Origin: Methylovirgula sp. 4M-Z18
Lineage (GTDB): Bacteria; Pseudomonadota; Alphaproteobacteria; Rhizobiales; Beijerinckiaceae
Assembly (NCBI RefSeq): GCF_037890675.1
Contig: NZ_CP149574.1
Location: 2,204,874 to 2,268,873, forward strand
Length of the DNA: 64,000 bases
Reading direction: 5' to 3'
In this document: in pieces, positions 21,522 to 30,290 of the stretch
How positions within the stretch are numbered: the stretch's first letter is position 1
How the letters are laid out: each line of letters begins with the position of its first letter
Position numbers and translations under genes: made by a program
The notes under the pieces: generated by a model
Database searches by the model: none
The model's input: the letters and a program-made list of their open reading frames with translations, nothing else
Told to the model about the DNA's origin: nothing

Positions 21522-23402
21522 ATGCGCTACCCGCCTTCCCTCCTTGAAGAAATAAAGGCCCGGTTGCCCGCATCGCAGGTGATCGGGCGACGGGTGAAGC
21601 TCGTCAAAAAAGGGCGCGAATGGGCTGGCCTCTCACCTTTCACGGCAGAAAAAACGCCCAGCTTCTACGTGAACGATCAGAAACAATTCTACCACGATTT
21701 CTCATCCGGCAAGCACGGCGACATTTTCAGCTTCGTTATGGACACCGAAGGCCTCTCCTTCCCCGAGACGGTAGAGCGCCTTGCCATGGAAGCCGGCGTG
21801 GCGCTGCCGGAAGCCTCGCCGGAAATGGTTCAGCGCGAAGAACGGCGCAAGGACCTTTATGATGTCTGCGAGCTCGCATGCCAATTTTTCGAAGGGCGCC
21901 TGCAATCAACGCTCGGCGCTGACGCCCGCGCTTATCTGCAAAAGCGCGGCATGTTGCAGGCGACCCAGGCCGAGTTTCGCATCGGCTATGCGCCCGACAG
22001 CCGCGACGCGTTGAAGACCTATCTGCTCCAGCACGGGATTCGCGAAGATCAACTCCTGCGCGCAGGCCTCATCATTCAGCCGGACGATGGGCGCAATACT
22101 TATGATCGTTTTCGCGGCCGCGTGATGATTCCGATTCAGGACAGCAAGGGCCGCGTGGTCGCCTTCGGCGGCCGGGTGCTGAGTGCCGACGCCAAGCCGA
22201 AATATCTCAATTCGCCGGAGACGGAACTCTTTCATAAGGGCTCCATGGTTTTCAACGCGCATCGCGCCCGCGGGCCAGCGCATGACCTTGGCACCATCGT
22301 CGTGACGGAAGGCTATCTCGACGCGATCGCCGTATGGCAAGCCGGCTTCAAGCCGGTCGTCGCCTCGCTCGGCACAGCGTTTACCGAGGACCAAATCGCC
22401 GCTCTGTGGCAATTCGCGCCGGAGCCAGTCATCTGCTTCGATGGCGATCGGGCGGGCTTGAGTGCAGCGAATCGGGCGGTGGATCGCATCCTGCCGGTCC
22501 TCAAGACCGGTTATTCGTTCCACTTCGCTTATCTGCCCGGCGGCCAGGATCCAGACGATCTGATCCGGCAAAGCGGCCTCGACGCTTTCCGCGCCGTCCT
22601 CGCGGATGCAAAGCCCCTGTGGGATGTGTTCTGGGCACGCGAGACCGAGAATGCTGCCCTCAAAACACCGGAACAGCGCGCCGTTCTCGACAAGACACTG
22701 CGCGACGCGGCGCAGACGATCGTCGATCCGCTGGTGCAGAAATATTATCGTGATCAGATCTACCAGTCGCTGCGCAATTTGTTCTGGCGTCTCGACCGCC
22801 CCGGCCGTGGCGCCGGCGCGCCGGCAATGGGCCGCGCGGGCATCCAGATTCCGCCCGCCGCAGCGGGCAGCCTTTCACTCTACGAACGGGACTTTCTCGG
22901 CCTCGCAGTCGAATATCCCGATCTCTTCTCACAGGTCATGGACCGGATCGGCCGCCTGCATCTGCACGGCGCGCTCGACGATTCGACGCATGATGAATTC
23001 CTGCACGAACTGATCCGTCTGCATCACGAAATCGAACCGCTCGACGCTGCGCGTCTGCACGAGGAAATCGATCCGCGTTTCTCGCCCCTGCTTGACAATG
23101 TGCATGGGTGCGCCTCGGAGGGTACCATCCTCGGGCACAGGCTCTTTCAACGCATGCCGATCTTGCGCACGCGGCCGCCGGAAGATTTCATTGCCCGCTA
23201 TTTCGCCCATCTGATGGACCGGTTTCTCGTGCGCGAACTCGAGACCGAAGTGGCGTCGATGGAACAGATCGGCGACTTGCATGACGCGCGCATCGTCGAG
23301 TTGATCGATTTGCGCGAGCACGTACGGCATGAAGAGTCGGCGCTCGCGGAAGAGGCGGAGAACTATAAGAGCCTGCCGGCGTCGACGACGTTTTCGGCTT
23401 GA
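21522..23402 (+). CDS. dnaG: DNA primase (zinc ligands replaced)
   Basis: Synthesises RNA primers for replication. The 626-residue protein has the expected three domains: an N-terminal region aligned with the CHC2 zinc finger (residues about 1-100), the TOPRIM catalytic core (VVTEGYLDAIAVW, then FDGDRAGLSA) and a helical C-terminal helicase-binding region. The zinc site is altered: where canonical primases have Cys, His, Cys, Cys, this one has Ser38 (GLSPF), Thr41, Asp59 (YHDF) and Ser62, so no zinc can bind in the normal way. I recall the same substitution in other Hyphomicrobiales primases. rpoD, often next to dnaG, is not here; the next gene is convergent. Confidence 0.93.
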   Translation: MRYPPSLLEEIKARLPASQVIGRRVKLVKKGREWAGLSPFTAEKTPSFYVNDQKQFYHDFSSGKHGDIFSFVMDTEGLSFPETVERLAMEAGVALPEASPEMVQREERRKDLYDVCELACQFFEGRLQSTLGADARAYLQKRGMLQATQAEFRIGYAPDSRDALKTYLLQHGIREDQLLRAGLIIQPDDGRNTYDRFRGRVMIPIQDSKGRVVAFGGRVLSADAKPKYLNSPETELFHKGSMVFNAHRARGPAHDLGTIVVTEGYLDAIAVWQAGFKPVVASLGTAFTEDQIAALWQFAPEPVICFDGDRAGLSAANRAVDRILPVLKTGYSFHFAYLPGGQDPDDLIRQSGLDAFRAVLADAKPLWDVFWARETENAALKTPEQRAVLDKTLRDAAQTIVDPLVQKYYRDQIYQSLRNLFWRLDRPGRGAGAPAMGRAGIQIPPAAAGSLSLYERDFLGLAVEYPDLFSQVMDRIGRLHLHGALDDSTHDEFLHELIRLHHEIEPLDAARLHEEIDPRFSPLLDNVHGCASEGTILGHRLFQRMPILRTRPPEDFIARYFAHLMDRFLVRELETEVASMEQIGDLHDARIVELIDLREHVRHEESALAEEAENYKSLPASTTFSA

Positions 23403-23450
23403 GCCGAACGCCTTGGCCATTGGCCTAGTTGGTTGCCTTCGTGTGACGCG

Positions 23451-24209
23451 CTATTCGTGAATGCCGGAAATATCGGGCGTCTCCCAAGCCAGATGCTGGC
23501 CGCCGTCGAGCGCGATCAATTGCCCGGTGAGCGACGGCGTTCTTAAGATCCACTCGATCGTCGCGCCGAACTCGCCCAGGTCCGGCCCGCGGTGCAGCAG
23601 CACGGCTTGTTGCTGGCGCATGAAATCATCCTTGCTCTGGCGCACGCTCGGCAAAGTCGGTCCCGGCGCGATGGCGACGACGCGAATGCGTGGCGCCAAT
23701 GCCTGCGCCATGGTCTTCGTCGCCCACCACAAACCGGCCTTTGCCATCGAATAGGAAAAGAATTGCGGGTTTGGCCGCAAGACGCGCTGATCGATCAGAT
23801 TGACGATGAGTCCGCTCCGATCCTGCGGCAAAAGCTTCGCGACGGCGCTCGCCAATAGACACGGCGCCGAAAGATTGACGTTCAGATGGGCGGTGAGGCT
23901 CTTCGGAGTCAGGTCCGCAATCGAATCGTCTTCGAATAAGGAGGCGTTGTTGACGAGAATGCCGATGGCTCCCAACGCCGTCTGGGCATCCGCCACAATC
24001 GGCTCGAGCCGGTCGATCTGTTGCAGATCACCTACAACGACGCAGGCTTTGCCACCCGACGCGATGATCTGATCGGCAAGATCCTGCGCGGCCGCGTGCG
24101 AGCGATGGCAGTGAATCGCAACAGGATGCCCCGCTTGCGCGAGCGATTGCGCAATGGCGCGGCCGATCCGATAAGCGCCGCCGGTCACAAGTGCTGCCGC
24201 TTTGTCCAT
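23451..24209 (-). CDS. short-chain dehydrogenase of the FolM/pteridine-reductase type
   Basis: A 252-residue NADP-type SDR. The cofactor motif is TGGAYRIG, i.e. TGx3RxG rather than the common TGx3GxG; the arginine variant is typical of pteridine reductase PTR1 and FolM (dihydromonapterin reductase). Other SDR features are NNASLF, the active-site YSMAK, and a C-terminal TGQLIALDGGQHL. A role in reducing dihydropteridines or dihydrofolate is therefore the best guess, but not proven. The start lies three bases after the MATE transporter stop, so the two genes are translationally linked. No folate gene is adjacent. Confidence 0.82.
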   Translation of the reverse strand: MDKAAALVTGGAYRIGRAIAQSLAQAGHPVAIHCHRSHAAAQDLADQIIASGGKACVVVGDLQQIDRLEPIVADAQTALGAIGILVNNASLFEDDSIADLTPKSLTAHLNVNLSAPCLLASAVAKLLPQDRSGLIVNLIDQRVLRPNPQFFSYSMAKAGLWWATKTMAQALAPRIRVVAIAPGPTLPSVRQSKDDFMRQQQAVLLHRGPDLGEFGATIEWILRTPSLTGQLIALDGGQHLAWETPDISGIHE

Positions 24210-24212
24210 ATC

Positions 24213-25577
24213 CTATCCGTAGGTGTTCACCGGCCCCAGCGCCGGTCTCGGTTGGAACTGAGCCGCGACCAAAGCAGGATATCGCCAGCCTTGCAACACG
24301 CCGCGCGCCGCCAGGAAGGTCAGCAGCGCCAACCAGAGCCCCGTGTTGCCGAACGGCTGCGCGACCCAGAAAACGAACAGATAAAGGCCGAGCGCCAGCA
24401 GCATCAGATTTCGCATGTCCCGCGTCCATGTCGCGCCGACGAAGACGCCGTCAAACTCGAATGCCATCGCACCGGCAACCGGGGTGAGCGCGGCGAGATA
24501 AAGATATTGCCGGGCGACGTGCCGGACCTCCGGATTGGTGCTGACGAAATCGATGAAGGCACCACCGAGCACAAAAGCCAAGACCGATGCGCCCATGGAG
24601 AACGTGAGGCACCACAGGCTGGTCAAGCGCACGGCGCGGCGAAATCCGCTCTCATCACGCGCGCCGAGCGACTGGCCGCACATTTGTTCCGCCGCCGTCG
24701 CGAACCCGTCGAGAAAATGCGCCGTGATCAGGAACAAATTCATCAGGACCGCATTTGCGGCAAGGATCGTGTCGCCGCCCTGCGCGCCCTGGCGCGTGAA
24801 AAATGCGAAAGAAAAAATCAACGCCGCCGTACGGAGCATGATATCGCGGTTCACGGCGAGCATACGGCGCATCGCCGGCCAATTCAGGACATCCGCCCAA
24901 GGGATCGCGGCAAAGGTGTTGCCCAGCTTGGCGAGGATCGTCAGGCCCGCCAGCGCGCCGGCGCTCTCGGCCAGCAGCGTGCCGAAGGCCGACCCTTGAA
25001 TCCCGAGCGACAGACCGTAGACGAGCCAGACATTCAAGACGATGTTGACGAGGTTGATCGCCACTTGCACGACGAGCGCAATATCTGTTCGCGCCCGTCC
25101 GATCAGCGCCCCGAGCACCACGTAATTCACGAACACGACCGGCGCGGACCAGATGCGGATGTCGAAATATGCGCGCGCCGCGGCGCTAACGGCGGGGCTG
25201 GCATCGATCAAGGCGAAACTGATATTGGCAATCGGTTTCTGCAGCAGGATCAGCGCGAGGCCGAAGACAAGGGCGAGAACGAGCGCCCGCAAGACGGTGA
25301 GCCGCTGTCCTGCAGCGTCTCCCGCCCCAAGCGCCTGCGCGACGAATCCGGCGGTCCCCATGCGCAGGAAGCCGAAAGCCCAAAAGCAAAAGTCGAAAAT
25401 CACCGCGCCGGTGGCGATGGCGCCGAGCAGCGATGCCTCGCCCAAACGGCCGATGACGGCCGCATCCGCCAGCCCCAGGAGAGGCGTCGTCATATGGGCC
25501 AGGGTCATCGGTAACGCGATGCGGATCACGCGCGCGTGGCTTATCTCGGCGCGCAGGACGTTAGGGGCGGCACTCAT
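24213..25577 (-). CDS. MATE family efflux transporter (DinF-like)
   Basis: A 454-residue multidrug/oxidant exporter of the MATE family with about 12 membrane helices in two pseudo-symmetric bundles. Family features include IALPMTLAHMTTPLLGLADAAVIG near the N-terminus and GTAGFVAQALGAGD in helices 2-3, with a second repeat beginning near residue 235. The sequence leans to the DinF branch of the family, which couples export to H+ or Na+. It is upstream of, and almost contiguous with, the SDR gene. The exported substrate is unknown. Confidence 0.9.
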   Translation of the reverse strand: MSAAPNVLRAEISHARVIRIALPMTLAHMTTPLLGLADAAVIGRLGEASLLGAIATGAVIFDFCFWAFGFLRMGTAGFVAQALGAGDAAGQRLTVLRALVLALVFGLALILLQKPIANISFALIDASPAVSAAARAYFDIRIWSAPVVFVNYVVLGALIGRARTDIALVVQVAINLVNIVLNVWLVYGLSLGIQGSAFGTLLAESAGALAGLTILAKLGNTFAAIPWADVLNWPAMRRMLAVNRDIMLRTAALIFSFAFFTRQGAQGGDTILAANAVLMNLFLITAHFLDGFATAAEQMCGQSLGARDESGFRRAVRLTSLWCLTFSMGASVLAFVLGGAFIDFVSTNPEVRHVARQYLYLAALTPVAGAMAFEFDGVFVGATWTRDMRNLMLLALGLYLFVFWVAQPFGNTGLWLALLTFLAARGVLQGWRYPALVAAQFQPRPALGPVNTYG

Positions 25578-25785
25578 GCGGACTCAGGAGCGGTGGACGT
25601 TGCCCCTATATCGCGGTGGCACGGCCCCAGATGTCAATCGTCTTGAGCGCATGGGTGACGCAGCTCGCGGTCCTGCCTGGACGACTTGGCTGAGCCTACG
25701 CAGTTCCCATAGTTTTTTGATCTTGTCGCAGGATTTTCTTCCAAAACCGATGCGCGGTTTTGCGAATCCTGCTTAGTGTCAGCCT

Positions 25786-27120
25786 ATGGTAAAATTCGCC
25801 CAAGCGGCCCTTTTGATCATCCTCTTCGCGCTCACGGGATGTTCCGCGACAGTCGACAGCGACCAGGCACGGATTTGCCGCAGCATTTTGCCAGCGATAC
25901 ATCCGGACCATCCGGTCTTTCACATCTTTCACCAAAGGGCGCGATCCGAGCCGCCGGGGGTCGATCTCGTTTACAGCGTCGCGACCGGCGACGCGCCGGC
26001 AAAAAATCACATCCTTGCCTGCGGCTTCGGCGGCGCGGGCGAATCGCCCGACCGGAAGACTTTGATGTCAGTCGTTGAGGACGGCGACGCGATGAGCGAC
26101 GCGCAAGTCTTCTTCCTTCGCCGCTATTGGCTCGAGACGCCTGAAGGGTCGGCGTCGGATCCGGCGCCCGTCGGCAATGTTGCGAGCGTGCACGAGGTCT
26201 CGAATGCCGTCGCCTACGGGCTGCAACAGACCATCAACGGCCTGCCGTTGATGGCCATCTATGCGCTGCTCGCAGCCGCCTATTCACTGGTCTACGGCCT
26301 CGCGGGGCGCATCAATCTGGCGTTCGGCGAGTTCGCGACCATCGGCGGCTGCGCCGCCTTTTACGGCGCGACGCTCTTTGCCCCGCAGGGCGCCGCGGTT
26401 TTCATCGTCGCGGCCTTGGCCATTGCCGCGTCAGCAGCCACCTTTCATGGGCTTTTCATCGGGCGCTTCGTGTTCGTGCCCTTGAGTGCCGCGCGCGGGC
26501 AGATCGCCCTCGTCGCCACGATCGGTCTCGCACTCTTCCTGCAGGAATATCTGCGGCTGTCGCAGGATACGCAAAACCGTTGGATCAGTCCGGTCTACAA
26601 CATGCCGATCCCGGTCGTGCGCGCTGGGAGTTTCGTGACGGTCGTCACGCCCATGGCGATGCTGGTCGCCGGAACCGCCTGCCTCGTCGCCTGCCTGGTC
26701 CTCGTCACCATGAAAACGACCCGCTTCGGCCGGGAATGGCGCGCCTATGCCGACGACGCCAAGGCCGCCACCATGTTCGGGATCAGCCCGGCTGGAATCT
26801 TCATGAAGACCTTCGCCCTGGCCTCCGCCCTGGCCGGCCTCGCGGGCGGGCTGATGAGCGTGTTTTATGGTGGTATCGGGTTCAGCATTTCGACGACTTT
26901 GGGGCTCAAAGCCCTGATCGCCGCCATTCTCGGCGGCATCGGCTCGGTCCCCGGCGCCTTCCTCGGCGGCCTCGTGATCGGCGGAATCGAGACCTTCTGG
27001 CAAGCGACCTTCCCCATCGCCTACCGCGACACGGTCATCTACGTGCTGCTGATCGCCATTCTCATTTGGCGTCCCGGCGGGTTCTTGGGCTACGCGGATT
27101 CGACGCCGCGCGGCGTTTGA
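25786..27120 (+). CDS. LivH-type ABC permease with N-terminal lipoprotein-like domain
   Basis: A 444-residue fusion. Residues 1-19 look like a lipoprotein signal (LIILFALTGC, lipobox LTGC with Cys19); residues 20 to about 145 are a soluble, probably extracytoplasmic domain with two further cysteines and no recognised family; from about residue 150 the protein is a LivH-like branched-chain amino-acid permease with some eight membrane helices and the family segments YGLAGRINLAFGEFA and ALIAAILGGIGSVPGAFLGG. The cytoplasmic coupling loop RAYADDAKAATMFGIS is conserved. No LivM, LivG, LivF or binding protein lies nearby, so its ABC partners are elsewhere or absent. If Cys19 is not processed, residues 8-19 simply form the first membrane helix. 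Confidence 0.85.
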   Translation: MVKFAQAALLIILFALTGCSATVDSDQARICRSILPAIHPDHPVFHIFHQRARSEPPGVDLVYSVATGDAPAKNHILACGFGGAGESPDRKTLMSVVEDGDAMSDAQVFFLRRYWLETPEGSASDPAPVGNVASVHEVSNAVAYGLQQTINGLPLMAIYALLAAAYSLVYGLAGRINLAFGEFATIGGCAAFYGATLFAPQGAAVFIVAALAIAASAATFHGLFIGRFVFVPLSAARGQIALVATIGLALFLQEYLRLSQDTQNRWISPVYNMPIPVVRAGSFVTVVTPMAMLVAGTACLVACLVLVTMKTTRFGREWRAYADDAKAATMFGISPAGIFMKTFALASALAGLAGGLMSVFYGGIGFSISTTLGLKALIAAILGGIGSVPGAFLGGLVIGGIETFWQATFPIAYRDTVIYVLLIAILIWRPGGFLGYADSTPRGV

Positions 27121-27183
27121 CGGACCTTGCAATCCTGGAAACAGGGCTTACATGAGCGCCGAACGCCCACAAAAGGGGTCCAA

Positions 27184-27633
27184 ATGAGCCAGTTTTATTC
27201 TCCGGCGGCCAATCCGCCTTACGATCTGACCGGCGTGCGCACCCGCCGCCTGGTGGCGGTGTGCTTCGACATGTTGTTCGTCAGCGCGATTGTGACAGCG
27301 CTCATATTGGTCGCTGGTCTTAGCACCTCGGGATTGGGCTTTCTCCTGATTCTCGTCATTCCGACCATTTTTGCGACCGTCGGCTTTTTCTACAACGGCT
27401 TCACCATGTCGGGCCAGGGCTGCGGCACCTGGGGCCAGCGTCTGGCCGGGCTCGAGGTTCGGATGATTACGGACGGCTCGCGCGTGCCGTTCCTGCACGC
27501 GGCGGCGCATGGTGTTCTGTTTTACTACAGCTGGATGTTCCCGGCCGTCTTCCTGGTGACGCTGATCGAGCGCGACAAGCGCTTTTTGCACGACATTTTG
27601 ACAGGGGTCATCGTTGTCCGCCGTCATAATTAG
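27184..27633 (+). CDS. RDD family membrane protein
   Basis: A 149-residue inner-membrane protein with an RDD domain: the arginine in RTRRLVAVCFDMLF, the Asp residues that follow, and three hydrophobic segments (about residues 28-48, 52-72, 105-128), then LIERDKRFLHDILTGVIVV at the end. RDD proteins are of unknown or varied function, some proposed as ion exchangers. The ATG at 27184 starts the protein after a GGGGTCC leader. It lies 63 bp after the LivH-like gene and 79 bp before bpt; RDD next to bpt recurs in alphaproteobacteria as I recall. Confidence 0.85.
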   Translation: MSQFYSPAANPPYDLTGVRTRRLVAVCFDMLFVSAIVTALILVAGLSTSGLGFLLILVIPTIFATVGFFYNGFTMSGQGCGTWGQRLAGLEVRMITDGSRVPFLHAAAHGVLFYYSWMFPAVFLVTLIERDKRFLHDILTGVIVVRRHN

Positions 27634-27712
27634 GATTTAATATATTTGAGAGTTTTCGGCGTGAACGAAGCTGCTATAGTAGCGGCGCAACACGTCACAG
27701 AGGCAAATCAGC

Positions 27713-28459
27713 GTGACCCAGGAGCCGCGCAACGCCCCGCAGTTCTATTTGACCGAACCCTCTTCCTGCCCCTATCTGCCGGACAGAAAGGAGCGCAAGG
27801 TTTTCACCCATCTGATCGGCCGGCGGGCAGCGGAGCTCAACGACACACTCAGCCATCACGGCTTTCGCCGCTCACAGACTATCGCCTATCGTCCCGCCTG
27901 CGAATATTGCAGCGCCTGCGTTTCGGTGCGGGTCCGGGCTCAGGAGTTTGTGCTCTCGCGCAATATGCGGAAGGTGATCGCCGCCAATAGGGACCTCATC
28001 GGCTGCCTGGTCCCGAATGTGGCCTCCATCGACCATTACGCCCTCTTCCGCCGCTATCTCGACAGCCGGCACAGCGACGGCGGCATGGCCGACATGGGCC
28101 TCGCCGATTTCACTACGATGATCGAGGACTCGCATGTTTCGACCCATCTCGTCGAATATCGCGACAAGGACCCGGTGACGGGCGAGGCACGCCCCGGCTA
28201 TGAGGGCTTGGCCGCAACCGCGCTCATAGACGTTCTCTCCGACGGGCTGTCGATGGTCTATTCGTTCTACCGCCCGCAAGAGGAGCACCGCTCGCTCGGC
28301 ACCTACATGATTCTCGATCAGATCGAGCGAGCGCGCGCGATGGACCTGCCCTACGTCTATCTCGGCTATTGGGTCGAGGGCTCCCGCAAGATGGCCTATA
28401 AGGCCCGCTTCCTCCCGCAGGAGCGTCTCGGAGTCAACGGCTGGGTCCTTGTCGGTTAA
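27713..28459 (+). CDS. bpt: aspartate/glutamate leucyltransferase (arginyltransferase family)
   Basis: Transfers leucine from Leu-tRNA to proteins with N-terminal Asp or Glu, feeding them to ClpS/ClpAP through the N-degron pathway. The 248-residue protein starts at GTG 27713, with AGAGG upstream. It shows [16 protein letters not shown] at the N-terminus, the cysteine cluster CEYCSAC (about residues 63-69) and [15 protein letters not shown] with [18 protein letters not shown] in the GNAT-like C-terminal half. Bacterial enzymes of this type act as leucyl- rather than arginyltransferases. Its last four bases overlap the end of the convergent phosphatase gene. Confidence 0.95.
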   Translation: MTQEPRNAPQFYLTEPSSCPYLPDRKERKVFTHLIGRRAAELNDTLSHHGFRRSQTIAYRPACEYCSACVSVRVRAQEFVLSRNMRKVIAANRDLIGCLVPNVASIDHYALFRRYLDSRHSDGGMADMGLADFTTMIEDSHVSTHLVEYRDKDPVTGEARPGYEGLAATALIDVLSDGLSMVYSFYRPQEEHRSLGTYMILDQIERARAMDLPYVYLGYWVEGSRKMAYKARFLPQERLGVNGWVLVG

Positions 28460-29295
28460 AAGGCGGCCGGCGAATCGAGCAACTCTGCCCGGAGCATCTC
28501 GTAGCTCGCCTGATCGGGCGCGCAGATGAGGCCTCCCGACCGCTCGGTCGGCAGATAGGGACGGCCGTCGAAACGCGCCGAATAGCCGCCAGCCTCGCGG
28601 TGGATCAGCCAGCCGGGCGCATGATCCCAGGGCATCAATTTAACAAATACCAGGAAGTGGCATTGACCGGACGCGGCGAGGCGATATTCGTGGCCACCGC
28701 ACCGATAGCTAAAGACCGCCGCAGGCTTCACGAGATTTCGTGCAAGCGTCGAACGCAGTGGTTCCTTGAGCGAGGCCCACGACGCTCCGCCGGACATCGA
28801 TGCGAGCGGCTCAGGCGCCATGACGCGCAAATCTTCGTGCTTTCCGGCAGCGTTTTCGTTCCGGGCGCCCTCGCCGCGCACGCCGATCGAAATATCGTCG
28901 GCAATAGGATCGAGGATGAATCCGGCGGCCACCTCGCCCTTGACGATCGCGGCGATCATGACGGCAAAGAGCGGCAGGCCCGAGGCAAAATTCTTGGTGC
29001 CGTCGACCGGATCGACGACGAAAGCCAAATCCGCGTCGCCGAGCCGGTCGAACAAGCTGTGATCTTTTTCGGCGGCCTCCTCGCCCAGCACGAAACATCC
29101 GGGAAAGGCTTTGTGCAGCGCATCGGTGATATGCCGCTCGGCCGCCTCGTCGGCATCGGTCACGACATCGAGCGCCGACGTCTTCTCGCGAATCGCCCCC
29201 GACGCGAGATTGCGGAAGCGCGGCAGGATTTCCCGGGCCGCGGCCTCCCGCATGATCTCGGTGATGCGGCGCGTGTCTTGTGCTTTGAAGATCAT
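28456..29295 (-). CDS. inositol monophosphatase family protein
   Basis: A Mg2+-dependent phosphatase of the inositol monophosphatase/CysQ/HisN superfamily, 279 residues. Metal-site motifs are visible: GEEAAEK (the Glu ligand), DPVDGTKNF (the D-P-x-D-G-T signature) and WDHAPG at the C-terminal metal site. The family hydrolyses inositol-1-phosphate, PAP, histidinol phosphate or fructose bisphosphate; sequence inspection does not pick one. The ATG at 29295 has a GAAAGG ribosome site; a TTG nine codons upstream does not. Convergent with bpt, with a 4-bp overlap of stop regions. Confidence 0.9.
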   Translation of the reverse strand: MIFKAQDTRRITEIMREAAAREILPRFRNLASGAIREKTSALDVVTDADEAAERHITDALHKAFPGCFVLGEEAAEKDHSLFDRLGDADLAFVVDPVDGTKNFASGLPLFAVMIAAIVKGEVAAGFILDPIADDISIGVRGEGARNENAAGKHEDLRVMAPEPLASMSGGASWASLKEPLRSTLARNLVKPAAVFSYRCGGHEYRLAASGQCHFLVFVKLMPWDHAPGWLIHREAGGYSARFDGRPYLPTERSGGLICAPDQASYEMLRAELLDSPAAF

Positions 29296-29496
29296 CGATG
29301 GCCTTTCATGCGCTTGAGACAAAGCGCGGATTCAAAAGAAATGTCCGGCGGCAGGTCGCCCGTACCTACCCTAGACAGGTACCGATCGCTATCCTTCCAA
29401 GATGACATCCCGTTAAATTTCAGCGCGTGATGTGCCGCGCCGTGACTTATGTGAAATTAAGTTTATTGGACCGTGATAGCCGCAGACCACGACCGT

Positions 29497-30279
29497 TTAG
29501 ATTTCAAGCATCGTCGCGATAAAATCCTCGGGCGACACAAAGAACTCTCGCAACAGGCGAAAGTGATCGGTCTCCCGCAAGGCGATCTCCGCCAAACCAT
29601 ATTTGGTGAGATGAACAAGCTGAGCGCCGGGATAGGCCATGAGTATGGGCGCGTGGGTGGCGATGATGATCTGGCCGCCGTGCTCAAGCTCCATCGCGCG
29701 CAACAATTTCAAGAATTCGATCTGCCGTGTCGGCGACAAGGCGGATTCGGGTTCGTCGAAAATATAGAGCCCTCGCTTGTTCGCGCGCTCGGCGAAAAAT
29801 CGCAAAAATCCCTCGCCATGCGAATGCGAGAGAAAATCCGGCGGCGGTCCAGTGGGAAGCCACTTGCTCGCGTCGAGTGCCGCTTCGTCGAGGTAGCGCG
29901 CAATCGAAAAGAAACTCTCGGCACGGAAGAACCAGCCAGACGTGATTTTTGGCAGCCATTGTGCGCGCAGCGCTGAAGCAAGTTCTCCGCCACTACCTTC
30001 TAGCGCCTTGGAATGATCCACCAGCCGATAGCCGCTGCCACCTCCCGCGGGGTCGAAGCCGGCAAAGACGGCAATGGCTTCCAGCAGGGTCGATTTGCCC
30101 GACCCGTTTTCGCCGACGATGATCGTCACGGGCTTTTCGAAGGCAAAATCGAAAGTCCGGCCGTGAAACAGCGGCAAGCAGAAGGGGTAGGAGTTCCAAT
30201 TGGCCACGCGTGCCACATCGAGCGTCACGCGGCGCAAATAAGGGGCTGGCAGGCGGATCGGAGAAGATTTGCGCGCCAT
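29497..30279 (-). CDS. AAA family ATPase (COG3910-like, SMC/RecF-type head)
   Basis: A 260-residue predicted ATPase of the compact ABC/SMC-head type without a coiled coil. Walker A is VGENGSGKST at about residues 55-64, a Q-loop region follows, a degenerate signature (SHSHGEGF) precedes Walker B, GLYIFDEPESALSP, and the H-loop is IIIATHAPIL. This matches the conserved but uncharacterised COG3910 group, sometimes likened to RecF or OLD ATPases. It starts 11 bases after the parC stop with a GAGGTG ribosome site and probably shares the parC transcript. No nuclease or toxin partner is beside it, so a defence role is not supported. Confidence 0.85.
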   Translation of the reverse strand: MARKSSPIRLPAPYLRRVTLDVARVANWNSYPFCLPLFHGRTFDFAFEKPVTIIVGENGSGKSTLLEAIAVFAGFDPAGGGSGYRLVDHSKALEGSGGELASALRAQWLPKITSGWFFRAESFFSIARYLDEAALDASKWLPTGPPPDFLSHSHGEGFLRFFAERANKRGLYIFDEPESALSPTRQIEFLKLLRAMELEHGGQIIIATHAPILMAYPGAQLVHLTKYGLAEIALRETDHFRLLREFFVSPEDFIATMLEI

Positions 30280-30290
30280 GCCCACCTCAC

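Noticed and set aside
29497..30279. Anti-phage ATPase (OLD-like) system
   Set aside because: The ATPase stands alone behind parC with no nuclease, helicase or toxin beside it, and belongs to a widespread chromosomal group.
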